Assembly (NCBI RefSeq): GCF_001578705.1
Contig: NZ_KQ969038.1
Location: forward strand, 224,092-288,091
Reading direction: 5' to 3'
Length of the DNA: 64,000 nt
DNA from: Streptococcus oralis
GTDB lineage: Bacteria > Bacillota > Bacilli > Lactobacillales > Streptococcaceae
Shown here: positions 54,453-63,594 of the stretch, one piece after another
Layout of the letters: each line of letters starts with the position of its first letter
How positions within the stretch are numbered: position 1 is the first letter of the stretch
Made by a program: the position numbers and the translations under genes
The notes under the pieces: model-generated
Databases searched by the model: none
Seen by the model: only the letters and a program-made list of their open reading frames with translations
What the model was told of the DNA's origin: nothing

Positions 54453-54893
54453 ATGAAAGTAGAACTACAGATTAAGGAGACATACAAGGAAGAAAAGCTG
54501 ATTGTCCAAGCACCTAAATCAACCGAGAAAGTCCAGAAAGTCATCGAGTTCGCTGAAAATCTTGACCAAAAAGAAACAATCAAAGGAAAGATTGAAGATC
54601 AGGTCTATCTAGTTGAAATTGGCAAGATTCAGCGCTTCTATATAGAAAACCGAAAGGTTCTGGCAGAAACTGCATCCCAGACCTACAGCATTGATTTGCG
54701 GCTCTATCAAGTTCTTGAAATTCTGCCGACAACTTTTATCCAAATTTCCCAATCTGAAATCGTCAATATCGACTCCATCTCTCATCTCAAGCTCACGCCC
54801 AACGGTCTGATTGAAATTTTCTTAAAAAACGAAAGTTTCACCTACTCTTCACGCCGCTACCTAAAAACCATCAAGGAGAAATTAGAACTATGA
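54453..54893 (+). CDS. LytTR-domain DNA-binding protein, 146 aa
   Basis: It has no receiver domain. A short N-terminal part (1-40) precedes a LytTR fold (KIQRFYIENRKVLAETASQT and LPTTFIQISQSEIVNIDSIS, then SRRYLKTIKEKLEL). Its stop overlaps the next gene by 4 bp. This pairing is the layout of LytTR regulatory systems (for example HdrRM/BrsRM in S. mutans), in which the membrane protein restrains the regulator. Functional analogy is inference. Targets unknown. Confidence 0.85.
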   Translation: MKVELQIKETYKEEKLIVQAPKSTEKVQKVIEFAENLDQKETIKGKIEDQVYLVEIGKIQRFYIENRKVLAETASQTYSIDLRLYQVLEILPTTFIQISQSEIVNIDSISHLKLTPNGLIEIFLKNESFTYSSRRYLKTIKEKLEL

Positions 54894-55348
54894 AAAAACA
54901 AATCTTTCACGATGCAGCCGCTGGTGTACTTATCGGCCTCATCCTCTCTATCCTCTTTTCACTCATTTATGCCCCAAATACCTATGCCCCACTGAGTCCC
55001 GAGTCTCTCATAGGCCAAGCGATGGTTCAACATCAAGTTCATGGTGCCCTGGTCTTGCTCTACTGCACGATTATCTGGTCAGCTATCGGCGTTCTCTTTA
55101 GTTTTGGCAATCGCTTATTCAGCCGTGACTGGAGCTTGCTCCGTGCCACACTTTCCCATTTCTTCCTCATGCTGGCTGGCTTTGTTCCACTAGCAACCCT
55201 AGCAGGCTGGTTCCCCTTCCACTGGACCTTCTATCTCCAGCTCATTCCAGAGTTTGCGATCGTCTACCTCATCATCTGGGTTATTCTCTATAAAAGAGAA
55301 GCTAAAAAAGTAGACCACATCAATCAACTCTTGGCCCATAAAAAGTAA
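54890..55348 (+). CDS. DUF3021 membrane protein, partner of the LytTR regulator
   Basis: A 152-aa protein with four predicted TM segments: GVLIGLILSILFSLIYA, GALVLLYCTIIWSAIGVLF, FFLMLAGFVPLATLAGW and LIPEFAIVYLIIWVILY. A charged tail YKREAKKVDHINQLLAHKK follows. It matches the small DUF3021 family regularly found after LytTR genes. ATGA overlap with the regulator. Proposed to hold the LytTR protein inactive at the membrane. Confidence 0.82.
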   Translation: MKKQIFHDAAAGVLIGLILSILFSLIYAPNTYAPLSPESLIGQAMVQHQVHGALVLLYCTIIWSAIGVLFSFGNRLFSRDWSLLRATLSHFFLMLAGFVPLATLAGWFPFHWTFYLQLIPEFAIVYLIIWVILYKREAKKVDHINQLLAHKK

Positions 55349-55356
55349 TAGAGAGA

Positions 55357-55386
55357 AATCCCACTCACAAATGCATGAGTGGGATT
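55357..55386. terminator. Bidirectional terminator between DUF3021 and mutS genes
   Basis: AATCCCACTC (55357-55366) pairs with GAGTGGGATT (55377-55386), then CTTTTTAT on the plus strand. It serves the LytTR pair and, less strongly, mutS, which ends 5 bp away. Confidence 0.75.
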
Positions 55387-55390
55387 CTTT

Positions 55391-57925
55391 TTATAATTTT
55401 TGTTTGAACTCGACTAAGACATTCATAGCCTGCATAGGTGTCATGTTGTAAATATCCAGTTTAGCTAATTCTGCTAGGATAGGATGTTCTTCAGGCGCAT
55501 CAAAGAGTGACATCTGTTCTGTGACAGCACTTGTTTGTCTCATCGGAGCTGGGCTTTCTTGCCCCTGACTCTCCAGTTGCGTTAAAATCTTATCCGCTCT
55601 TGCTAAAAGTTCTGCTGGTAAGCCAGCAATCTTAGCAACATGGATACCGTAGGATTTGTCAGCAGGTCCTGGTTCGATCTTGTGAAGGAAGGTGACTTGT
55701 CCATCCTGTTCTAAGGTTGCCACGTGGACATTAACCAAGTGTTCCAAGCTATACTCCAGACTGGTCAACTCATGATAGTGGGTCGCAAAGAGGGTCTTGG
55801 CTCCGATATGTTCATGAATGTATTCGATGATGGACTGGGCAAGAGCCATCCCGTCATAAGTCGCAGTTCCCCGTCCTAACTCATCAAAGAGAATCAAGGA
55901 ATCCTTGGTCGCATGCGAAATAGCATTGTTGGCCTCCATCATCTCCACCATGAAGGTTGATTGGCCTGAAACCAAATCATCGGCTGCTCCGATACGGGTA
56001 AAGATGGCATCAAAAATCGGCAAATGGGCGCTTTCTGCCGGCACATAAGAACCCAGCTGGGCCATAACCGCAGTCATGGCTAGCTGGCGCATGTAGGTAG
56101 ACTTCCCACTCATGTTTGGCCCTGTGATTAGCTGAATACTGATATCTTCTGTCATCTGAATGGTATTAGGAATGTAGGTCTGAGCTCCCATGACCTTTTC
56201 GACGACAGCATGGCGCCCTTTCTGGATATCGATTTGTGAATCGTCTCCGAACTCCGGTCGGATCAAATGCTGGGCTTCAGCCACAACTGCGAGACTTTGC
56301 AAGACATCAACCGTTGCAATTCCTTGGGCTAGAGCCTGCAAACGCTGGATGTACTTGCTGATTTCCTCACGGATGCGCATAAAGATTTCATATTCTAGGT
56401 TGGCTGACTTCTCACGCGCCTCCAGCATATCTCCCTCGATACGAGCTAATTCTTCGGTACCAAAGCGTTCTGAGTTTTTCAACGTTGCCTTGCGGAAAAA
56501 GTGGGCAGGCACATTCCCCAGTTGCGAATTGGTCACATGGAAATAGTAACCATCCTTCTTATTGTAGTCAATCTTAAGCGTGCTGATGCCAGACTTTTCT
56601 CTCTCCTTGGCCTCAATCTCAGCAATCCAACTGGTCCCTTCTCTGAGCACTCGGCGGTATTTATCCAAGGTCTCATCAAATCCCGTACGGATAATGCCGC
56701 CTTCCGTAATCACATGAGGAGCTTCAGGAGCAATCGCTGCGCTAATCAAATTCTCCAACTCAGGGATTCCATCCAATTGTTCGATAAGATAGGCCAGAGC
56801 AGGTTGCTCCATTGCCTCTAAAATCGCTCGAATCCGTGGCACACTGGATAAGGTGGTCGCCAACTGCAAGAGATCCTTGGGATTGGTCTTACCAAAGGAA
56901 ACTCGACTAGCCAAACGTTCGATGTCATAAACGCCTTTGAGACTGTCTGTCAAATCACTGCGCTCAAAGAAGTGGTCAAGAAAGACCTGCACCACCTCTT
57001 GACGTTGGATGATTCGCTCCTTATCAATCAAGGGACGATGAATCCAAGAGCGCAAAAGGCGCATGCCCATAGCTGTTTTGGTTTCATCCAAAAGCCAGAA
57101 AAGACTGCCCTGTTTCTTGCCTGAACGGGCATTCTCAACCAAATCCAGACTAGCCTTTGTCGCATAGTCCATCTGTAAGAAATCTTTAATTTCATAGCGG
57201 ATAACTGGTTTGAGATGGTTCAATTCCCGCATCTGGGTCCGATGAATATACTGGAGGAGCTTACTAGCTGCCGCTTGCTCCACAGCGGGCAAACGTGGAT
57301 CCAGTAAATGGACATCCTCAAAGCCTTCCTTTTCATAGGAAAGTACCAGATTCATCTGACGGCTGAGGATTTGTTCTTCTTCCTCAGACAAGGCATAACC
57401 CAGTACCACTTCTCGCGCCTTGAGATTACGGATTTCCCCACAAACGAGGGTAAAGTCCAATAGACCCGTCACATAAAAATCACCCGTCACCAGATCCATA
57501 TAAGCTAGACCAAATTGATTGCCGTCACGATCTAGAGCAACCAGAAAGTTGTTCTGACTATCCGGCTTACTGCTATCGACGACCGTTCCAGGTGTGATGA
57601 CCTGAACCACCTCGCGCTTAACCACTCCAACTGCTTGCTTGGGATCTTCCATCTGCTCGGCAATGGCAACTTTATAGCCCTGCTCAATCAGAACATCGAT
57701 ATACTGTTGGGCAGAATGATAAGGAACTCCCGCCATAGGAATCGGATTTTCTGCATTTTTATTACGACTGGTCAGTGAAATCTCTAAAATCTGCGCCGCA
57801 TTGACCGCATCTTCATAAAATAGCTCATAAAAATCACCCATCCGAAAGAGCAAAAAAGCATCTGGATATTGCTGTTTAATATCCACATACTGCTGCATAC
57901 CAGGTGATAGTTTTTCTGTCGTCAT
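55391..57925 (-). CDS. mutS: DNA mismatch repair protein MutS (HexA)
   Basis: An 844-aa mismatch sensor. The mismatch-binding N-domain has [16 protein letters not shown] (Phe-x-Glu wedge). The ATPase shows [36 protein letters not shown] and [10 protein letters not shown]. The start at 57925 has AAGGAGAG before it. An ATG 13 codons earlier is rejected. It lies 50 bp after argR. Confidence 0.96.
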   Translation of the reverse strand: MTTEKLSPGMQQYVDIKQQYPDAFLLFRMGDFYELFYEDAVNAAQILEISLTSRNKNAENPIPMAGVPYHSAQQYIDVLIEQGYKVAIAEQMEDPKQAVGVVKREVVQVITPGTVVDSSKPDSQNNFLVALDRDGNQFGLAYMDLVTGDFYVTGLLDFTLVCGEIRNLKAREVVLGYALSEEEEQILSRQMNLVLSYEKEGFEDVHLLDPRLPAVEQAAASKLLQYIHRTQMRELNHLKPVIRYEIKDFLQMDYATKASLDLVENARSGKKQGSLFWLLDETKTAMGMRLLRSWIHRPLIDKERIIQRQEVVQVFLDHFFERSDLTDSLKGVYDIERLASRVSFGKTNPKDLLQLATTLSSVPRIRAILEAMEQPALAYLIEQLDGIPELENLISAAIAPEAPHVITEGGIIRTGFDETLDKYRRVLREGTSWIAEIEAKEREKSGISTLKIDYNKKDGYYFHVTNSQLGNVPAHFFRKATLKNSERFGTEELARIEGDMLEAREKSANLEYEIFMRIREEISKYIQRLQALAQGIATVDVLQSLAVVAEAQHLIRPEFGDDSQIDIQKGRHAVVEKVMGAQTYIPNTIQMTEDISIQLITGPNMSGKSTYMRQLAMTAVMAQLGSYVPAESAHLPIFDAIFTRIGAADDLVSGQSTFMVEMMEANNAISHATKDSLILFDELGRGTATYDGMALAQSIIEYIHEHIGAKTLFATHYHELTSLEYSLEHLVNVHVATLEQDGQVTFLHKIEPGPADKSYGIHVAKIAGLPAELLARADKILTQLESQGQESPAPMRQTSAVTEQMSLFDAPEEHPILAELAKLDIYNMTPMQAMNVLVEFKQKL

Positions 57926-57975
57926 ATTGGCTCTCTCCTTGTCAAAAATAAGGCTTGGGAACAAGTCCCAAAACC

Positions 57976-58422
57976 CTATTCATCCTTCATCAAATCTAGC
58001 AAACGCTCTTCCATGAGCTTGGCAACATGCTGGTCTCGACAAATAACCAGTAAGGTATTGGCACCAGCAACCGTCCCTAAAATCGCCTCGTCCTTATTTT
58101 CATCAACAATATTTGCTAAGACAGCTGCTTCTCCCAACTTGGTATGAAGTACCAAAGTAAACTCTGCTCTCGCAACCCCTTCTAGATGATGCGACAAAAA
58201 CTCTACCAAATCAATCTTTTCTGTTTCATTCGCTAGCACATAATATACCATACCATTTTTCTTAACCTTGATCAAGCCGATCTCGCGCAGGTCGCGAGAC
58301 AAGGTCGTTTGCGTCACAAAGACATTCCGAACTTCTAGGCGATCTTGGATATCCTTTTGTGTAGCTAGTTTTTCCTCAGTGATCATCTTTTTAATCAATT
58401 GGTGCCGTTCTTTTTTTCTCAT
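57976..58422 (-). CDS. argR: Arginine repressor, ArgR family
   Basis: A 148-aa protein. The N-terminal winged helix ([20 protein letters not shown] ... [18 protein letters not shown]) is followed by the C-terminal oligomerisation and arginine-binding domain, with [17 protein letters not shown] near the end (GT-x-AG-x-DT/N type). It is divergent from argS, so control of argS is plausible. Streptococci often carry several ArgR paralogues, and which this is remains open. Confidence 0.9.
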   Translation of the reverse strand: MRKKERHQLIKKMITEEKLATQKDIQDRLEVRNVFVTQTTLSRDLREIGLIKVKKNGMVYYVLANETEKIDLVEFLSHHLEGVARAEFTLVLHTKLGEAAVLANIVDENKDEAILGTVAGANTLLVICRDQHVAKLMEERLLDLMKDE

Positions 58423-58476
58423 ATCAACCTCTTACATGAATATTTATAACCGATTTCGGGTTTATTTTTAGATATA

Positions 58477-58541
58477 ATTATACCAAAAAAACTGAATAAT
58501 TCAAAAAAATCTTTCTTCTTTCACTAAATTTATGATAAAAT
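58477..58541. promoter_or_regulatory. Divergent argR and argS promoters
   Basis: argR (minus): TTGAAT (58504-58499), 16-bp spacer, TATAAT (58482-58477), with TGG upstream. argS (plus): TGA-TAAAAT, extended -10 at 58536-58541, poor -35. A palindrome TGAATAATTCA (58493-58503) overlaps the argR -35, and CATGAATATTTAT lies near 58437. Both resemble ARG-box halves and may give autoregulation. Confidence 0.5.
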
Positions 58542-58569
58542 AGAATAAAAGTCCAAAAGGAGCCTACTT

Positions 58570-60258
58570 ATGAGCACAAAAAAACTGATTGCTAGTGAAT
58601 TGGCTAGCGTCATCGATAGCCTAGATCAAGAGGCTATTTTAAATTTACTAGAACAACCAAAAAACTCTGACATGGGAGATATCGCTTTCCCTGCTTTCTC
58701 ACTTGCAAAAGTCGAACGCAAGGCACCTCAAATGATTGCTGCTGAAATCGCTGAAAAAATCAACAGCCAAGCCTTTGAAAAAGTTGTTGCAACTGGCCCT
58801 TACGTCAACTTCTTCCTTGATAAATCTGCCATTTCTGGAGCAGTTATCAAAGAGATCATCGAAAAAGGATCTGACTACGCTCAACAAACGGAAGGCAAAG
58901 AGCAAAATATCACGATTGACCTATCAAGTCCAAACATCGCAAAACCTTTCTCAGTAGGTCACTTACGTTCAACTGTTATCGGAGATGCTCTTTCTAATAT
59001 CTTTAAGAAAATGGGCTACAACACTATTAAAATCAACCACCTTGGAGACTGGGGTAAACAGTTTGGTCTTCTCATGGTTGCTTATAAAAAATGGGGAAGT
59101 AAGGAAGCCGTAGAAGCTAATCCAATTGACGAATTGTTAAAATTGTACGTTCGCATCAATGCTGAAATCGAAAATGATCCAGCTCTTGATGATGAAGGAC
59201 GTCGCTGGTTTAAAAAATTGGAAGATGGCGATCCAGAAGCAACTCAACTTTGGCAATGGTTCCGTGATGAAAGTTTGGTTGAGTTCAACCGTATCTACAA
59301 ACTGTTGAACGTTGAATTTGACAGCTTAAACGGGGAAGCCTTCTACAACGATAAGATGGATGAGGCCGTGCAAATCCTTGAAGAAAAAGGTTTGCTAGAA
59401 GAGTCACGCGGAGCTAGCATTGTCAACCTCGATGATGTTGAACTTCCACCCGCTATGATTAAGAAATCTGACGGTGCAACCCTCTACATCACACGTGACA
59501 TTGCGACAGCTATCTACCGTGCACGTACTTACAATTTTGTTAAAAATGTCTACGCAGTTGGTCAAGAGCAGTCTAACCACTTTAAACAGTTAAAAGCCGT
59601 CTTGAAAAAAATGGGATTTGACTGGAGCGATGATATGATTCACGTAGACTTCGGTTTGGTAACCAAGAACCGTCAAAAGCTCTCTACTCGTAAAGGAAAT
59701 ATTATCCTGCTCGAACCTACTCTTCAAGAAGCTATCAGCCGTGCTAAAGCACAAATCGAAGCGAAAAATCCTGACCTCGAAAACAAGGAACAGGTTGCCC
59801 AAGCTGTCGGAGTGGGAGCTGTTAAATTCTACGACCTCAAAACGGACCGCAGAAATGGTTACGACTTTGACCTCGAAGCTATGGTTTCCTTTGAAGGAGA
59901 AACTGGTCCATACATCCAATACGCTTACGCTCGTATTCAGTCTCTACTTAGAAAAGCAGACTTCCAACCAAATGCTCAAGCAAATTACAGTCTAAATGAT
60001 GCTGAAAGCTGGGAAATTATCAAACTTCTCCAAGACTTTGCCCGTGTCATCAAACGCGCATCTGTTAACTATGATCCATCGCTCATTGCCAAGTATGCAA
60101 TCAGCTTGGCTCAAGCCTTCAATAAATACTATGCCCACACTCGTATCCTGGATGAAAGCCCAGAGCGCGACAGCCGTTTAGCCCTCAGCTACGCAACAGC
60201 TGTTGTTCTCAAAGAAGCCCTTCGTTTGCTTGGAGTAGAAGCACCAGAGAAGATGTGA
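58570..60258 (+). CDS. argS: Arginyl-tRNA synthetase
   Basis: A 562-aa class Ia synthetase. The N-terminal Add-1 domain is followed by the HIGH-type motif in [17 protein letters not shown], the KMSKS-like loop as [14 protein letters not shown] and the anticodon-binding C-domain ([20 protein letters not shown]). Full length. AAAGGAGCC precedes the ATG. No T-box leader was found, as the upstream gap is too short. A structured non-coding region follows it. Confidence 0.96.
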   Translation: MSTKKLIASELASVIDSLDQEAILNLLEQPKNSDMGDIAFPAFSLAKVERKAPQMIAAEIAEKINSQAFEKVVATGPYVNFFLDKSAISGAVIKEIIEKGSDYAQQTEGKEQNITIDLSSPNIAKPFSVGHLRSTVIGDALSNIFKKMGYNTIKINHLGDWGKQFGLLMVAYKKWGSKEAVEANPIDELLKLYVRINAEIENDPALDDEGRRWFKKLEDGDPEATQLWQWFRDESLVEFNRIYKLLNVEFDSLNGEAFYNDKMDEAVQILEEKGLLEESRGASIVNLDDVELPPAMIKKSDGATLYITRDIATAIYRARTYNFVKNVYAVGQEQSNHFKQLKAVLKKMGFDWSDDMIHVDFGLVTKNRQKLSTRKGNIILLEPTLQEAISRAKAQIEAKNPDLENKEQVAQAVGVGAVKFYDLKTDRRNGYDFDLEAMVSFEGETGPYIQYAYARIQSLLRKADFQPNAQANYSLNDAESWEIIKLLQDFARVIKRASVNYDPSLIAKYAISLAQAFNKYYAHTRILDESPERDSRLALSYATAVVLKEALRLLGVEAPEKM

Positions 60259-60265
60259 TTCAGTA

Positions 60266-60618
60266 CTAACAATTGGAACTAAAGTTCCTAATTGTTAGAC
60301 GCTAGCCACTTAGTATGCGGACTAGCTAACTGCTTCACTAGTCATGACCCCTAAATATAATCGATTTAGAGGCCATGACGTCGTAACCAGTACGAATTGC
60401 CTAAACGCTTTACTAATTCACCAAACCAAATAAAATCGATTTGATTTGGTTCATGTCGTAATCTTTAAATCACTTAATTGCAAAGCAATCTAAGTAACTA
60501 ACACCAAATCCTATACGGACTTTTCAGTTAAAGGTCAAGACCGTCTTGTTTTATCTGTCGGATACCTGTTCCGCTAGTCTAATCACTTAGTTGAAAAGCG
60601 AAAATTTCTTTCGCTTTT
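60266..60618. repeat. Structured non-coding region with 75-bp tandem hairpin units
   Basis: The 400-bp gap after argS has no ORF but many stems: CTAACAATT-GGAACT/AGTTCC-AATTGTTAG (60266-60298), GTCATG...CTAAAT/ATTTAG...CATGAC (60341-60379), AACCAAAT/ATTTGGTT (60424-60451) and CTTA-TTGC/GCAA-TAAG (60473-60494). AAAAGCGAAA/TTTCGCTTTT (60594-60618) is terminator-like. GCTTCACTAG (60332) and GCTTTACTAA (60407), AATCGATTT (60359, 60434), and CATGACGTCGTAA against CATGTCGTAA show a 75-bp unit present twice with different but still paired stems. Confidence 0.6.
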
Positions 60619-60658
60619 CTTATACCATCAACTTTTTTATCAAACCAGGAGAGATTTT

Positions 60659-60904
60659 ATGAGCCAGTATGCTTATATCTTAGTTCTTATCAGTCTTGTC
60701 GTTCTTTTTCTCATCAATAAATACGAAAAAGAAAAACTTCAACAACTCCTTCAGGAACAGCTTCTGAAGGACGAAGCTTTCAAAACAGACATACGCGAAA
60801 GGATCCAAACAACGGAAAATATCAATGATGTGATTGACTACATCAATAAAGGTTATCGTTTGGGACTCCTGCTTTCTAAGGAAATCACTGAGCAACTGAA
60901 ATAA
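60659..60904 (+). CDS. Small membrane-anchored coiled-coil protein, 81 aa
   Basis: MSQYAYILVLISLVVLFLIN is a single N-terminal TM helix. A charged helical tail follows: KYEKEKLQQLLQEQLLKDEA, then NINDVIDYINKGYRLGLLLS. No recognised domain. CAGGAGAGATTTT before the ATG and a terminator right after the stop support a real single-gene transcript. Function unknown. Orientation predicts the tail in the cytoplasm. Confidence 0.7.
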   Translation: MSQYAYILVLISLVVLFLINKYEKEKLQQLLQEQLLKDEAFKTDIRERIQTTENINDVIDYINKGYRLGLLLSKEITEQLK

Positions 60905-60907
60905 GGG

Positions 60908-60938
60908 AATCCGAGAAGCTTTTTTCTCGGATTTTTTA
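60908..60938 (+). terminator. Terminator after the 81-aa membrane protein
   Basis: AATCCGAGAA and TTCTCGGATT form a 10-bp stem around a short T-rich loop, followed by TTTT. It separates the gene from the Nramp-like transporter promoter. Confidence 0.8.
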
Positions 60939-61020
60939 CTCCCATCAATACCATTTCCTTGTGATAATCATATCTTTCATATGATTTTTCTGAAATTTTC
61001 TAAATTTTTCAAAAATTATC

Positions 61021-61049
61021 TTGCATTTTTCATAAGTTTCTTGTAGAAT
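61021..61049 (+). promoter_or_regulatory. Promoter of the Nramp-like gene
   Basis: TTGCAT (61021-61026), 17-bp spacer, TAGAAT (61044-61049). The ATG follows 50 bp later with GGGAGG. The A/T-rich upstream part (60965-61020) shows a CATATCTTTCATATG-like short inverted repeat. Confidence 0.6.
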
Positions 61050-61099
61050 AGTAGCTACCTATTCAGATTATTCTGAAAATTCAAAAACGGGAGGTTTTT

Positions 61100-62362
61100 A
61101 TGTCACAAGTTACTTCATCACACCAGTCTACCTGGACAAGCAAGCTAAAAGCAATGGGACCCGGGATCCTAATGGCTTCCGCTGCAGTCGGAGGTTCTCA
61201 CATCGTATCCTCCACTCAAGCCGGTGGTTCTTATGGATGGTCGCTGCTTCTCTTGGTCATCTTAGCCAATGTTTTTAAATATCCATTTTTCCGTTTTGGT
61301 GCTGAATACACAGCAGACACTGGAAAGACCTTGGTCGAAGGTTATGCCGAAAAAGGAAAACTCTATCTCTGGATTTTCTTTATTCTCAATGTCTTTTCTG
61401 CCTTGGTCAATACTGCTGGTGTTGCCATCCTTTGCTCAGCCATCATTGCTAGCGCCTTTCCAATGATTGGTCTTAGCATCACTCAATGGTCCCTTATCCT
61501 TGTTGCGGTCATTTGGGCTATGTTGCTCTTTGGGGGCTACAAACTATTGGACGGTATGGCCAAATGGATCATGTCTGCCTTGACTATTGCAACTGTTCTT
61601 GCCGTCATCATTGCTGCCGTTAAGCACCCAGAATACAGCTCTGATTTTATCGAGAAAACACCTTGGCAAATGGCGGCGCTCCCTTTCATCGTTTCCCTCT
61701 TAGGATGGATGCCTGCCCCTATTGAAATTTCAGCCATCAACTCACTCTGGTCAGCCGAAAAGAAAAAAACCGTTAACTTTAATACAGCGGACGCCCTTTT
61801 CGACTTTAACGTTGGCTACATTGGAACGGCTATCCTCGCTGTATTCTTTGTGGCACTCGGAGCACTCATTCAGTATCCTACAGGGCAAGCGGTTGAAGCC
61901 GCTTCGGCCAAATACATCTCGCAATTTGTGGGCATGTACGCCTCTGTCCTTGGTGAATGGTCTCGTTATTTGATTACCTTCATCGCTTTCCTCTGCATCT
62001 TTGGGACAGTCATCACCGTTATCGATGGCTATTCACGTGTCAATCAGGCCTCCCTTCAACTCTTGGCAAATCAAAAAGAGGATAATCGTAAATCTTTGAA
62101 CATCTGGATGACCATCACAGCTATCATTGGTATCGTCATCATCAAGTTCTTTGCCGGTCAAGTTTCAACCATGCTCCGCTTTGCCATGATTGGATCTTTT
62201 CTTACAACACCATTCTTTGCCCTTTTGAACTATGTCTTGGTCACAGGTGAAAATAAAAATCTTCCTTCTTGGTTGAAACTCCTCGCCATTGCAGGATTGA
62301 TCTTCCTCTTTGGATTTGCCATCTTCTTTATCTATGCACTTGCCATCGGAAAAGCAGGTTAG
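61100..62362 (+). CDS. Nramp-superfamily transporter lacking the canonical metal motifs
   Basis: A 420-aa protein with 11 TM segments in the Nramp pattern. TM1 reads GPGILMASAAVGGSHIVSST, aligned without gaps to the classical GPGFL...DPGN helix, so Asp-Pro-Gly-Asn is replaced by Gly-Gly-Ser-His. TM6 has LGWMPAPIEI in place of the MPH motif. The residues that bind Mn2+/Fe2+ are thus missing. Related proteins carry other cations or unknown cargo. Mn2+ uptake should not be assumed. Single gene with its own promoter and terminator. Confidence 0.75.
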   Translation: MSQVTSSHQSTWTSKLKAMGPGILMASAAVGGSHIVSSTQAGGSYGWSLLLLVILANVFKYPFFRFGAEYTADTGKTLVEGYAEKGKLYLWIFFILNVFSALVNTAGVAILCSAIIASAFPMIGLSITQWSLILVAVIWAMLLFGGYKLLDGMAKWIMSALTIATVLAVIIAAVKHPEYSSDFIEKTPWQMAALPFIVSLLGWMPAPIEISAINSLWSAEKKKTVNFNTADALFDFNVGYIGTAILAVFFVALGALIQYPTGQAVEAASAKYISQFVGMYASVLGEWSRYLITFIAFLCIFGTVITVIDGYSRVNQASLQLLANQKEDNRKSLNIWMTITAIIGIVIIKFFAGQVSTMLRFAMIGSFLTTPFFALLNYVLVTGENKNLPSWLKLLAIAGLIFLFGFAIFFIYALAIGKAG

Positions 62363-62373
62363 TTCACAAAGCA

Positions 62374-62397
62374 GCACCCTCGTCTGGGTGCTTTTTT
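62374..62397 (+). terminator. Terminator of the Nramp-like gene
   Basis: GCACCC-TCGTCT-GGGTGC followed by TTTTTT, 12 bp after the stop codon. Confidence 0.85.
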
Positions 62398-62409
62398 CTG
62401 CATTCAAAA

Positions 62410-62433
62410 GGCAGTTGAGAAAATCCAACTGCC
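62410..62433 (-). terminator. Terminator of nrdI
   Basis: Minus strand GGCAGTTG-GATTTTCT-CAACTGCC followed by TTTT. It lies 13 bp after the nrdI stop codon. Confidence 0.8.
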
Positions 62434-62446
62434 TACTTGAACGATT

Positions 62447-62917
62447 CTAACTTTCTGAACCCAATCCATATAAGTCCGCGATAATCGTTGCGACTTTTTT
62501 AATATCTCCCAGCATACCACGCATTTCAAAGTCTGCTAGGACCGGGAAGCCAAAGCGCTGGCTATACTGCTTGGCTGTCAGGCAGTATTGATTGTTAAAA
62601 TTGCGATTACCAGATCCCACTACCCCAAAACACTTACTAGCATTGTCTCCATAGGCGATAAAGTCGCCCACTGGAGTCGTAAGAATCTCAACATCGCCGT
62701 TATCGACACCATTTCCACCTTCCAGATAGGTCGGCAAGAAAGCGACATAGGGATGCTCCATTTCAAAGAATTCTTGGCCTTCCTTGACCAAATCCTTGAT
62801 ATGAATCTTTTGGACCTCAATCCCTTCGTACTGAGACAAGAGATAGTCCTTAAGTCGAGTTACAAAACTCTCTGTATTCCCGCTCAAACTGATATACACT
62901 AAGGATATTTTTTTCAT
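62447..62917 (-). CDS. nrdI: NrdI-type flavodoxin
   Basis: A 156-aa protein, [20 protein letters not shown], where SLSGNTESF is the FMN phosphate loop. [12 protein letters not shown] and [19 protein letters not shown] are the other NrdI blocks. NrdI delivers the oxidant that loads the manganese cofactor in class Ib ribonucleotide reductase NrdF. Here it stands alone, with no nrdEF nearby, but the window also carries the anaerobic enzyme nrdD-nrdG. Own promoter and terminator. Confidence 0.88.
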   Translation of the reverse strand: MKKISLVYISLSGNTESFVTRLKDYLLSQYEGIEVQKIHIKDLVKEGQEFFEMEHPYVAFLPTYLEGGNGVDNGDVEILTTPVGDFIAYGDNASKCFGVVGSGNRNFNNQYCLTAKQYSQRFGFPVLADFEMRGMLGDIKKVATIIADLYGLGSES

Positions 62918-62962
62918 GTTAACCTCGATTTTTATGTTTACGATATAAAAAGAACTAACAAG

Positions 62963-62991
62963 ATTGTAACTTGATAGTTCCCTTTTGTCAA
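62963..62991 (-). promoter_or_regulatory. nrdI promoter
   Basis: Minus strand TTGACA (62991-62986), 17-bp spacer, TACAAT (62968-62963). It begins 3 bp after the stop codon of the upstream membrane-protein gene. GAACTA (62952-62957) and TAGTTC (62975-62980) form a short inverted repeat around the -10. Confidence 0.75.
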
Positions 62992-62994
62992 CTC

Positions 62995-63534
62995 TTATGC
63001 GAGCTCTTCTGTTTCGACTTCCTCAGACAAATCTTTTTGTTGACGCCACATCTTGTAAAAGACAATGGCAAGGAAGAGGACATTGATAACAACAAATAAA
63101 ATCGTTGTTCCCTTTCCAAGGACTTCTGTCCCTAGTCGCAAAGTTTCATCACGGATAGCTTGTACAGCATCTTGCATACCCATGTAAGTATAAATCGAAC
63201 CAACAATGGCAAGCAAAACATAAGCAATGTAAGCATAATTTGCATATTGCAAATGATTACGAACCAAGAGCACAATACCTGCGACTACCAAAATCGCAGA
63301 TAAAATAATCAAAACGATGTTAACAGTCGAATGCGATAATTCAGCTGTCTTATGTAGATAATTAATCGTATCCTCCAGCTGCTGAGCGCTAATGCCTTGT
63401 ACTTGTGCTTGTGCTTGACTGGCACCTAGTGCTTCTTTACTAGGTACTGGACTTAGTATTCCAAACAAAGACATAGCTGAAATCAATGCTGATAGGACTA
63501 ATAAAACCCAAAGATAAATAGGTTTCTTTTTCAT
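62995..63534 (-). CDS. Membrane protein of unknown function, 179 aa
   Basis: [20 protein letters not shown] is a TM helix or uncleaved signal. An external stretch follows with many Ala/Gln/Ser ([20 protein letters not shown]), then three more TM segments ([60 protein letters not shown]) and an acidic tail. No named family is recognised. It follows the response-regulator gene by 60 bp, perhaps in its regulon. Confidence 0.7.
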   Translation of the reverse strand: MKKKPIYLWVLLVLSALISAMSLFGILSPVPSKEALGASQAQAQVQGISAQQLEDTINYLHKTAELSHSTVNIVLIILSAILVVAGIVLLVRNHLQYANYAYIAYVLLAIVGSIYTYMGMQDAVQAIRDETLRLGTEVLGKGTTILFVVINVLFLAIVFYKMWRQQKDLSEEVETEELA

Positions 63535-63594
63535 AATTTTTCCTCCTTAAGGTATTTTGGACATTATAGCATTTTTTGCACGTAAATACAAGCT

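Noticed and set aside
58423-58569. T-box leader in front of argS
   Set aside because: The 147-bp divergent gap has no T-box sequence, no specifier loop and no terminator.
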